Below are positions 46,688 through 53,677 of a stretch of DNA of 64,000 bases, one piece after another (within the stretch, counting starts at the first letter, position 1; every line of letters begins with the position of its first letter). The translations under genes were made by a program, and so were the position numbers. The notes beneath the pieces were generated by a model. It saw only the letters and a list, made by a program, of their open reading frames with translations. It searched no databases and was not told where the DNA came from. Source of the stretch: DATIRA01 sp963766505 (GTDB lineage Bacteria > Pseudomonadota > Gammaproteobacteria > Steroidobacterales > Steroidobacteraceae); assembly GCA_963766505.1 (NCBI GenBank), contig CAVYAL010000002.1, positions 124,001 through 188,000 on the forward strand. Direction: 5' to 3'.

Positions 46688-47160
46688 TGAGAGCAGGGAG
46701 CGTCACCCGCTCAGGCTATCGCCCGCCTGCGCGGTGTCGCAACAAGGCTTTCCGCAGTTCCATACGAAGCGGCCCGGCGGGCATTGCGCCCGTCGGGCCT
46801 GCTGGCTTTGCCGTGCCATGCCGTACCGCGGATCGGGGCAACCTTGGCTGTAGTGCGCCCGTCGGCGAGTAAGGCAACCCCTTGCGGGTAAGCGCCGGGG
46901 TTCCGAGTGGCGGAAAGTTGAGCGAGGTGCTCAGTCTCCGGCTCGGGCCTCCGGTGCCGCAGGTGCCAGCTACCATGCACCGAGAGGACTTGGGGTCTTT
47001 TCTACGCCGCGATCGCGGTCCGTGCATCGTGGCCAGCGCGTATTGACGCAGGCCGCCCGCGCGGCTGCCATATGGGAAATTTGGCCGGCCACGGCCGTCC
47101 GGTCGCGCCAATGGCCACCGCAGATCCCTTACACTGCGCTCCACGCTCGCTCGCCGGGCG
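46688..47160. other. Gene-free stretch with stem-loops upstream of tRNA-Leu
   Basis: No convincing protein gene. It contains a 12-bp stem (one G-T pair) with a 5-nt loop at 46771-46799 and a second paired element AACCCC/GGGGTT at 46876-46902. The long open frame on the minus strand here is a by-product of reading tRNA-Leu antisense. A structured RNA or promoter region for the tRNA is possible but unsupported. Confidence 0.4.
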
Positions 47161-47247
47161 GCCCCGGTGGCGGAACTGGTAGACGCAACGGACTTAAAAT
47201 CCGTTTCCCGCAAGGGAGTACAGGTTCGATCCCTGTCCGGGGCACCA
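47161..47247 (+). tRNA. tRNA-Leu (anticodon TAA)
   Basis: 87-nt class II tRNA: acceptor GCCCCGG/CCGGGGC, encoded CCA, anticodon arm ACGGACTTAAAATCCGT with TAA at 47195-47197, long variable arm TTCCCGCAAGGGAG, T-arm CAGGTTCGATCCCTG. Its last 55 bases recur downstream, marking it as an integration target. Confidence 0.97.
47193..47247 (+). repeat. Direct repeat copy 1 (3' part of tRNA-Leu), presumed attL
   Basis: Covers the anticodon loop to CCA. It matches 49525-49579 at 54 of 55 positions. Integrases commonly use the anticodon-loop-to-CCA part of tRNA genes as crossover sites. Confidence 0.85.
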
Positions 47248-48116
47248 AGCCAACAAACACAGAGAAATGCAGCGCTTCGTGCGCTCCCGGACGCCCGACG
47301 CAAGCCGCTCAAATTGGTCAACTTAATGACCAAGAAACCGGCTCCGGTCACACTCTGGTCACACTGCGACCCCGATTCGCGCTGTATACCGAGCAACCGC
47401 GCAGTAACCGGCGCGTAAAGGAAGCGGCCCCGGACGGGATGGCAATCCCGAACGAGGCCTTGCCACCACCAGCAAACGACGTGCTGAAGACGGCTACCAT
47501 CAATTCTAGAAGCCGCAGGGACAAGCGGGTATGGCTGGCGCAGATTCGCCTCAAGGGCCTGCGAGCGGTATCCCAATAGTTCGATAGCAAAGGAGGTCGC
47601 GAAGCCGATCAGCTCGCTTTATCTCGCCGGCCGTCGCCGGCAGCGCGGAACTTGCAACCGACCTCGCGGCGGCATTGGCCGCGCTGCGCGTCACCGAGGC
47701 CTCGCCGAACGATGCGCTGCTCGTGGATGCACCGAAGCTCGTGCTCGGCGGCGATGCGGTGCCGCTCGAGGATTCGAGCGGCAAGCGTGGCGAGTGTTCT
47801 GTCTGGCGATTGCCGTTGAAGTCGCGATGATTCACGCGGCCGTCGCAGCGCGGCTTGCAGAGCTGCGCCGGGACTTCGGTTCCGAGGCGCGTGTCGAGCT
47901 CCTGGCCGAAGCCTCGGACGGCAGCGCGATGCTGCTGGTAGTGCCGGCGGACCCGGCGAGCCGGCGTTGCGGCTGCTGGTGGACCCGGCGAACCTGCTGG
48001 AGACAGTCAACTGAGTGTGTGCCGCGGTGATCCCCTGGCCGGCCGGTCGAACCTCCCGCGCCGGTCGACCACGAAGCCTGGGATAACAGGCTGAAGCCGC
48101 TCCCAGTGAGCGAAAG
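47248..48116. other. Inserted segment, left part: coding-like remnants, no recognised gene
   Basis: No known gene. Two overlapping plus-strand frames look protein-like. One runs from about 47600 to 47830 (ELATDLAAALAALRV..APKLVLGGDAVPLE). The next starts at ATG 47827, overlapping as ATGA (MIHAAVAARLAELRRDFG..ELLAEASDGSAMLLVVPAD). Its natural end (LRLLVDPANLLETVN, stop at 48013) needs a frame change near 47965. A strong AAAGGAGGT stands at 47589-47597. The arrangement suggests decayed phage or island genes of unknown role. Confidence 0.35.
47346..47366 (+). repeat. Element repeat copy A (GGTCACACTcTGGTCACACTG)
   Basis: 21-bp sequence that itself contains GGTCACACT twice. A near-identical inverted copy lies at 49323-49343 and a direct 19-bp copy at 49401-49419. 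All lie just inside the tRNA-derived boundaries. Confidence 0.7.
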
Positions 48117-48135
48117 TGTGTCGGAATCCTTTACA
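48117..48135 (+). promoter_or_regulatory. Palindromic site upstream of the sigma-54 promoter (possible activator site)
   Basis: TGT-N3-GGAATCC-N3-ACA, a 19-bp dyad centred at 48126, about 75 bp before the -24 element. Sigma-54 promoters need an upstream enhancer; in PEP-CTERM systems the response regulator PrsR is the known activator. Binding here is inference from position and symmetry. Confidence 0.45.
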
Positions 48136-48200
48136 TAATCAAGCAGTCGGAAGGCATGCGTCCATCCTAAGTGATTGATTGTTTGATGCACACGAGCCAC

Positions 48201-48216
48201 TGGCGCGGTTCTTGCT
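48201..48216 (+). promoter_or_regulatory. Sigma-54 (RpoN) promoter, -24/-12
   Basis: TGGCGCGGTTCTTGCT matches the consensus TGGCACG-N4-TTGCW at all key positions, with the exact GG-to-GC spacing. It lies 60 nt before the start codon of a PEP-CTERM protein gene, a class known to be controlled by RpoN with PrsK/PrsR. Confidence 0.72.
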
Positions 48217-48275
48217 CATGCCTTGACCTGCAGATCGCCAGTACGGCCTAACAAGCAAAAGGGTAGGAGACTCAA

Positions 48276-49079
48276 ATGGACGGACGCAGCGTCGTCTTCG
48301 GAGTTAGCGGTGCACTTTTGTCCAGTGTGGCATTAGGCGCCCAGATTCCCATCGATCTCAACACATGGTCAGAGCGCGGCAATGCCGGCAACGGTGTATG
48401 GACGGTCGCGGCCGATGGCAGTTCGGTTTTGCAGACGATCAACGGCAATCCAACGTACTTCGTCAGCCCCGGCAATTCCTTGAATACGACGGTGCGGGGG
48501 CAGATCACCGTTACGCAGGGCGGAGACGATGATTATGTCGGATTCGTCCTCGGCTACACGGCGCCGACCGGCAATGCGGCTTCGGGCCAAGACAGTCAAG
48601 ACTACGTGCTGTTCGACTGGAAAGCCGGCAATCAGGTAAGCGGCGGTTATACAGCCCTGGAAGGATTTTCGCTTTCACGAGTCAACGGCAACATTCCGCC
48701 GGCAGACTACGCGAAGTACTTCTGGGGGCACACTGACGAGAATGGTGCTCCATTCGACGTCCTGGCGACTCAATTCAGCACGTCACTCGGCTGGGCCGTC
48801 GGCGTCACCTATGACTTCTCCATTCTCTACCAGCAGAACCGAATGCGTGTCGACATTGCCGGCGGCAACTTCGGGACGGGGACCACGGTCTTCGACATCG
48901 CTGGGGCATTTCCGGATGGTCGCTTCGGCTTCTACAACTACTCGCAGGGCGGCGTACGCTATGCTGGGCTGACCGAAGAAGTAACGCCGCCACTGCCATC
49001 GGTCCCCGAACCCGGCACGCTCGCGCTGCTCGGTCTCGGCCTCGCAGGCCTCGGCCTGAGTCGCAAACGCAAAGCGTAG
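48276..49079 (+). CDS. PEP-CTERM sorting-domain protein with thrombospondin C-terminal-like domain
   Basis: 267-residue exported protein. N-terminal signal (VVFGVSGALLSSVALGA), a beta-sandwich resembling the thrombospondin type 3 C-terminal domain (GNSLNTTVRGQITVTQGGDD, DYVGFVLGY, DYVLFDWKAGNQ, RMRVDIAGGNFG), and the C-terminal sorting signal VPEPGTLALLGLGLAGLGL-SRKRKA recognised by exosortase. GTAGGAGA precedes the ATG. Expected to be released or attached with the exopolysaccharide matrix. It has its own sigma-54-type promoter and terminator, and lies inside the tRNA-Leu-bounded segment. Exosortase genes are not in this window. Confidence 0.9.
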   Translation: MDGRSVVFGVSGALLSSVALGAQIPIDLNTWSERGNAGNGVWTVAADGSSVLQTINGNPTYFVSPGNSLNTTVRGQITVTQGGDDDYVGFVLGYTAPTGNAASGQDSQDYVLFDWKAGNQVSGGYTALEGFSLSRVNGNIPPADYAKYFWGHTDENGAPFDVLATQFSTSLGWAVGVTYDFSILYQQNRMRVDIAGGNFGTGTTVFDIAGAFPDGRFGFYNYSQGGVRYAGLTEEVTPPLPSVPEPGTLALLGLGLAGLGLSRKRKA

Positions 49080-49101
49080 TCACTCCTTCAATGCGACAAC
49101 G

Positions 49102-49129
49102 AGCCCGGCTTAGTGCCGGGCTTTTTGTT
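49102..49129 (+). terminator. Intrinsic terminator after the PEP-CTERM gene
   Basis: AGCCCGGC, loop TTAGT, GCCGGGCT, then TTTTTGTTT: a perfect 8-bp stem with a U-run. Confidence 0.93.
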
Positions 49130-49211
49130 TCTGAGCGGACCCGCCAGATATTCGCGGCGACCGGCCAGGCGGGGCCGGGCACGCTGGCGGCATTGACTTA
49201 CACCAACGAAG

Positions 49212-49427
49212 ATGCGGAAGGCCGGCAGGACGTTCCTGCTGCGACTGGTGGCGGAGTACGGACCCAACGAGGCGGCAGAGATCCTGCGCGATCTGGCGGA
49301 CGAGATCGAAGACCTCGCGTGCCAGTGTGACCACAGTGTGACCGGCGAACCGTCTCCGACGTGCAACGGATATTGCGTCCGTTGCGCCGCGGCTTTCTGC
49401 TCACACTCTGGTCACACTGACGCCTGA
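49212..49427 (+). CDS. Small cysteine-rich protein, unknown
   Basis: 71 codons. The N-terminal half is an amphipathic, acidic helix-like segment (LVAEYGPNEAAEILRDLADE). The C-terminal half carries six cysteines plus histidines (ACQCDHS, CNGYCVRCAAAFCSHSGH), which could bind a metal. There is no strong ribosome site and no recognised family. Two of the GTCACACT-type repeats fall within it. It lies at the right end of the tRNA-Leu-bounded segment. Confidence 0.35.
   Translation: MRKAGRTFLLRLVAEYGPNEAAEILRDLADEIEDLACQCDHSVTGEPSPTCNGYCVRCAAAFCSHSGHTDA
49323..49343 (-). repeat. Element repeat copy B, inverted
   Basis: Reverse complement reads GGTCACACTgTGGTCACACTG, one mismatch from copy A. Together with copy C it forms an inverted pair 57 bp apart. 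Confidence 0.7.
49401..49419 (+). repeat. Element repeat copy C
   Basis: TCACACTCTGGTCACACTG, identical to 19 of the 21 bases of copy A and in the same orientation. Confidence 0.7.
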
Positions 49428-49524
49428 AATCCGAGAAAAGCTAGCGTTTAGGGCGCCTCGCAGCGTCCTCAAATATCAGTAGTTTAGGAGGACTAATCGC
49501 AGGGTTTATGCGCCTGTGGTGAGT

Positions 49525-49579
49525 CTTAAAATCCGTTTCCCGCAAGGGAGTACAGGTTCGATTCCTGTCCGGGGCACCA
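49525..49579 (+). repeat. Direct repeat copy 2: tRNA-Leu 3' fragment, presumed attR
   Basis: 54/55 identity to the end of tRNA-Leu(TAA), including CCA, with no 5' half, so not a functional tRNA. The sole difference is C to T in the T-loop region (GATCCCTG versus GATTCCTG). A second short echo GCGGGGCACCA follows at once. Confidence 0.88.
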
Positions 49580-50280
49580 GTGCGGGGCACCATGCCGGTA
49601 GTGGTCGAGTCGGCACCAACTCGCAGAAGCTCGCGGCGAGGTGCGGTCCAGAAAGAAGGACCCCACCGCAGCGGGGTCCGGTGTAGAGCCTGATCAGTGC
49701 AACCCGTTCTGCGTCGCCTGCTCAAATCCGGCTCTGGGAGGCCGAGGCCGAGGAGCGCGAGCGTGCCAAGGCCCGGGACTGACCGGGGTATGGCAGCAGG
49801 CAGGTCCCATTGCCGTCATCGGCCTGCACAGAACTCGACGTTCATCACGGCGGTGCTGCTGGTCGTCGGCACGACCGACAAAATATCGTCGAGGACGCCG
49901 GGTTGATAATCATGGACACTGCCGATATCCGCCCCTGCGCTGAAGGGTCCCTGGGCGCAAAGGCGGGAGGAAGCAGACAAGCCGTCTCCGTTCCAATTCG
50001 GTGCCCTTGACCTTCGTGGCAAGCCAGACCGACGCTTGCCTCAGGGCCGTACCGCATCGCAGCAATTCATGGAGGAAAATTTCTGCCCATGATGTGGAAT
50101 AAATTACGACATCAGGCTCACAGGGTCGATTGTGCAAACCGCCAAATTCGCGTTGGAGATCTTGGGCGACGCGCCGGTATGGACGTGTTACCAGACGGGC
50201 CTAGACGCGGCCGGCAGGACTGCGCCCGGAGTTCCATCAACATCGACCCCGGCCATCGGCGATGCAAGGCAGCGACCGGT
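49580..50280. other. Gene-poor stretch beyond the tRNA fragment
   Basis: No gene can be supported. It contains a 7-bp hairpin GGACCCC/GGGGTCC (49658-49679) and a short coding-like tail that ends at a stop near 49780 (AQIRLWEAEAEERERAKARD), resembling the end of a degraded gene. No integrase, transposase or inverted terminal repeats were found. Confidence 0.35.
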
Positions 50281-52083
50281 TCAGTAACCCTCCCGCTGGA
50301 TTCGTCCGTTTGACTCCGGCTCGCCGATCGACTCCGGGGATGTCTCGTCCACGATGCCGCCACTTTCGACCCAGAAGATCCTGTCAGCTCGCTGCAGGAT
50401 CGCGTGGTCGTGCGAGACGACCAGTAATGTTGCCTGGCGTTTGAGCCCTTCGAGGATGTCCAGAAGAGCATCGACACTGGCGGCATCCAGATTGTTCGTT
50501 GGCTCGTCGAGTACCAGCAACTGCGGTTCGCGCAGCAGCGCGCGAGCGATCGAGACCCGTTGGCGCTCGCCACCGGACAGGCGGGCACCGCGCTCCCCCG
50601 CGAGGAAATCGAGGCCGCCGGGCTTTGACTCTATGAATACCCTGCAGTGCGCGGCGTCAAGCACGTCCCACAACTGCCGTTCCGTCGCCTGAGGCCTGAC
50701 GCAGAGAAGGTTGTCACGCAGTGATTCATTGAAAAGAAAACTTTCCTGAGGAACGAGAGCGGTCTCCCTGCGCCATTGGATTCGACCGCGCTCATCGAGC
50801 GGGACTCCATCCAACAGCAGTCCTCCGGTTCCCGGTGGGAGAAGGCCCGTGGCGATGTCCACGATGGTGCTCTTGCCGGCCCCAGAGTGACCCGCGATGA
50901 CGGTCAGTTGCCCCTTCTGGATCGTCAGGTTCAGTCTGCTGAGGGCCGGTTCCTGAGAAGAGTGATATCGAAACGTTACGTCGCGAAGCTCAAGCGCCTG
51001 GTCCATTCGCAGTTCGACCTCGTCGCTGTCCTGGAGCGGGCTCTCTTCGTGCCGCTCCAGATCTTCCAGAAGCTGCTGATAGTGATGGAAACTCGGTGTC
51101 AAGCCGACGAAACGTTGTATCTGGCTCTGAAATTGACCAATTTCCGGGAAGATGCGGATGAACACGAGCAGCAACACGACGAATCGCGCGGGTTCCACTG
51201 CGAACCGGCCCAGTCCGACGTAAACGATCGCGGCGAGAAGCAGCACTGCCACGATCTCGAACGCGAGTGAGGAAAGCGCCGACAGCCGGACGAGGCGCAC
51301 TGCACCCTCGGCCGCGAGACCTGACCGTTCCCTGTAGTCGACGACGAAGCGCTCCGTAAGACCAAGCGAACGGGCAGTGCGCAGTCCCTGCACGTGTTCC
51401 AGGAGGTTGTTGATCATGCTGGAACGAATCCGGATCTGCTGGCGACTCAAGACATGGGTTCTTCTGACGATCGGAATCATCAGCAGGGCTGCGAGCGCAC
51501 CAGAAACGAAAGCAAAGGCCGTCATCTCCCGTGACAGAATCAGAGCTACGGCAAAATAGACGGCAAGGTGCACGGCCCTGGAGAACAGCTGAAACAAGGC
51601 GTTCGCCGCCTCCTGAACACGCCGAATCTCCCCTTGCGTGGACTGTATGAACTCTGCAGTACGCAGGCCACTAAGAAAATAGAGTTCCGCACGGGAGAGA
51701 GTCACATACAGTCGGTTGCGCAGTGATGCCTGGAAACTTTGCTCGACTTCCACCTGCCATGTCTGCCGGCGCCAGCCGAGAACTGCACGAAGCACAATCA
51801 CGGCTACAAAAAGGGTCAGTCCGGTGCCGAGCGTGAGACTGATCCCGAGGCGCTCGAACGCCTCGCTGATTCGACGCCAGACCGAATTGTCGTCGCCGCC
51901 GGAACCGAAGCCGAGCAACCCGAGCAGCGGCAGTATGAGTAGGAGTCCGACGCCGGTGATACTCGTCAGGACTGTCTCGAGCACCAGCACAGCGAGGAAC
52001 TTTAGACGGGCTCCTGCGAGGTGCTCGCCTGCAAACCGCGTTAGGCCGGTGAGCGTGCGTCTCTCGGGAAGAGGATTGGACAT
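50281..52083 (-). CDS. ABC exporter (fused membrane and ATPase domains)
   Basis: 600-residue half-transporter that would work as a homodimer in the inner membrane. About six transmembrane helices occupy residues 25-320. The ATPase follows with Walker A GHSGAGKST, Q-loop LVPQESFLF, signature LSGGERQRVSIARALL, Walker B LLVLDEPTNNLD, and H-loop VVSHDHA. The layout fits exporters of lipids, peptides or siderophore-like compounds; there is no peptidase domain. It is divergent from the ATP-grasp gene across 152 nt, and the pair leads into a TonB receptor and tricarboxylate transporter. The cargo is unknown. Confidence 0.9.
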   Translation of the reverse strand: MSNPLPERRTLTGLTRFAGEHLAGARLKFLAVLVLETVLTSITGVGLLLILPLLGLLGFGSGGDDNSVWRRISEAFERLGISLTLGTGLTLFVAVIVLRAVLGWRRQTWQVEVEQSFQASLRNRLYVTLSRAELYFLSGLRTAEFIQSTQGEIRRVQEAANALFQLFSRAVHLAVYFAVALILSREMTAFAFVSGALAALLMIPIVRRTHVLSRQQIRIRSSMINNLLEHVQGLRTARSLGLTERFVVDYRERSGLAAEGAVRLVRLSALSSLAFEIVAVLLLAAIVYVGLGRFAVEPARFVVLLLVFIRIFPEIGQFQSQIQRFVGLTPSFHHYQQLLEDLERHEESPLQDSDEVELRMDQALELRDVTFRYHSSQEPALSRLNLTIQKGQLTVIAGHSGAGKSTIVDIATGLLPPGTGGLLLDGVPLDERGRIQWRRETALVPQESFLFNESLRDNLLCVRPQATERQLWDVLDAAHCRVFIESKPGGLDFLAGERGARLSGGERQRVSIARALLREPQLLVLDEPTNNLDAASVDALLDILEGLKRQATLLVVSHDHAILQRADRIFWVESGGIVDETSPESIGEPESNGRIQREGY

Positions 52084-52235
52084 AAGCTCGAACTCGCCGT
52101 TGACGAAGGCAGCGCAAGGGTAAGGTATGGCTACGGTTGGACGGATTCTGCACGAGTCGCCCGGTAATCGCAGGAGCCCGCTGTTGCGGCTATGCTGTCG
52201 AACCTCTGTTTCCAGCGCCCGACGGTCCGCCCGCG

Positions 52236-53594
52236 ATGAACCTCCTGATCACCAATGCTCATCAGATCCAGGCGTACGTCATCCTGCGTTGCTTGCGGTC
52301 TGACGCCCGGAGGATCGTCATTACCGAAGGTGGCGACGACGCGCTCAATGCCACCGGTTTCGACGGCATGGCAATGTACTCCCGGTTCGTTGACGCTCGG
52401 CATAGTGTTCCGCCGTTTGCTGCTGACTGGCTAGCGGGACGGCTCGAGCCCGACAACACAGTCGCGGAAGAGAACTACGTCCAGTGCATCGAGGAGATCT
52501 GTCGCCGGGAGAGTATCGACGTGATCTTTCCGTCGCTTGATCCCGAAGTCTACCTGTTCGCAAAAAACAAGCAGCGCTTCGCCCGGCAGGGCATTCTGCT
52601 TGTGGTTCCAGACGCAGACGTGCTTCGGATACCCCTCGACAAGAGCTTGACGATGCGGACTGCACAGCGAGTGGGTTTTCCGTGCCCGGTCACCTTCTAC
52701 CCGGCATCTGTTTCCGACATACCTCAGATTGTCGCTGCCAGCCGGCCGCCCTGGATTGTTAAGCCGCGCTTTACCGCGCATGGGCAGCACATGGCGCTCG
52801 CAGCCGACGCATCCTCACTTGAGCAGGCATACATCGAGGTCAGCGAGCACCAGGGCGCGCCGATCATCCAGGAATACATCGAGGGCGATCGACGACAGAA
52901 CTACTACCTAACCGTCAATCGCGACGGACGGATTCTTTCGCTGCTCAGCCCGCGCGCGACCCGAACGCATCACTGGGGTTCCTATAGGGTATCGACGCGG
53001 GCGGCCGTCTCCGCTTCGAGTGCCCCTTACCTCGACGAGATGCGCGCCCTTGTGGGCGAGTTGGGTCTGTGGGGCGGCTACACGTTCCAGACCAAGATCG
53101 ATCCCCGCGACGGCGTACCCAAGCTCCTTGAGATTAACGCCCGTCTCGGCCAGCACGTCTGGTGGCGTACTGGTCTGGGAGTGAACGAACCGAAAATCTG
53201 CCTGCAGATCGCGCGCGGCGAGTCCCCGACAGGAAACCTCAGCTTTCGGGAGGACGTACTGCTGCTGGATCCTTATTTCGACGTGTTCGAGTTCTATCCG
53301 CACCTCGTCTCTGCTGTGTTCGAGTTTTTCAAGAGACTGCTGGGCCGTGACAGGTCATCGCAGTCGGGCGTGGCAGGGGCGAGTGAACCGCGAGCGCGGG
53401 ATCTGTTGCGTATCTATGCAAAGGACTACCTCAATCTCAAGCCCAAGGTCCTGAGCCCGGAGTTCAGCAGCATATGGTCGGACCCGTACCCCTGTCTGCG
53501 GGCATACTGGTTCAAGTTCCGACCCGTTACCGCCCGTTACGTGCGGCGCATCCGGGACGCTGTCAGGGGCAGCGCGTCCCGCGCCACTCGATGA
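52236..53594 (+). CDS. ATP-grasp ligase (carboxylate-amine ligase-like)
   Basis: 452-residue ATP-grasp enzyme joining a carboxylate to an amine or thiol through an acyl phosphate. Features: N-terminal preATP-grasp fold (NLLITNAHQIQAYVILRCLR), nucleotide-binding WIVKPRFTAHGQHM, PIIQEYIEGDRRQNYYL, and the Mg-binding PKLLEINARLGQHVWW. ATG 52236 is chosen because the fold starts there; upstream codons are not family-like. The C-terminal part (DPYFDVFEFYPHLV, ending in basic residues) is unassigned. Being next to an exporter suggests it makes the exported compound. Confidence 0.85.
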   Translation: MNLLITNAHQIQAYVILRCLRSDARRIVITEGGDDALNATGFDGMAMYSRFVDARHSVPPFAADWLAGRLEPDNTVAEENYVQCIEEICRRESIDVIFPSLDPEVYLFAKNKQRFARQGILLVVPDADVLRIPLDKSLTMRTAQRVGFPCPVTFYPASVSDIPQIVAASRPPWIVKPRFTAHGQHMALAADASSLEQAYIEVSEHQGAPIIQEYIEGDRRQNYYLTVNRDGRILSLLSPRATRTHHWGSYRVSTRAAVSASSAPYLDEMRALVGELGLWGGYTFQTKIDPRDGVPKLLEINARLGQHVWWRTGLGVNEPKICLQIARGESPTGNLSFREDVLLLDPYFDVFEFYPHLVSAVFEFFKRLLGRDRSSQSGVAGASEPRARDLLRIYAKDYLNLKPKVLSPEFSSIWSDPYPCLRAYWFKFRPVTARYVRRIRDAVRGSASRATR

Positions 53595-53677
53595 CAGCAT
53601 GAAAACTTGTGATTCGCTTCGTAGATCTCGAGCAACCGGCCGGGCGATGAACGACAAATCCGGGCGCGCCTAGAAGA

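Noticed and set aside
46716..47576. Long minus-strand open frame with text such as CTPLRETDFKSVASTSSATGA
   Set aside because: It is the antisense reading of tRNA-Leu, a well-known false protein; no family match in the rest.
47161..50280. Intact prophage or insertion sequence
   Set aside because: No integrase, transposase, structural gene or terminal inverted repeats; only tRNA-derived direct repeats and remnants.
52083..52236. Fur-type iron box in the exporter/ligase divergent region
   Set aside because: No convincing 19-bp Fur dyad; iron control of this locus is therefore not supported by sequence.
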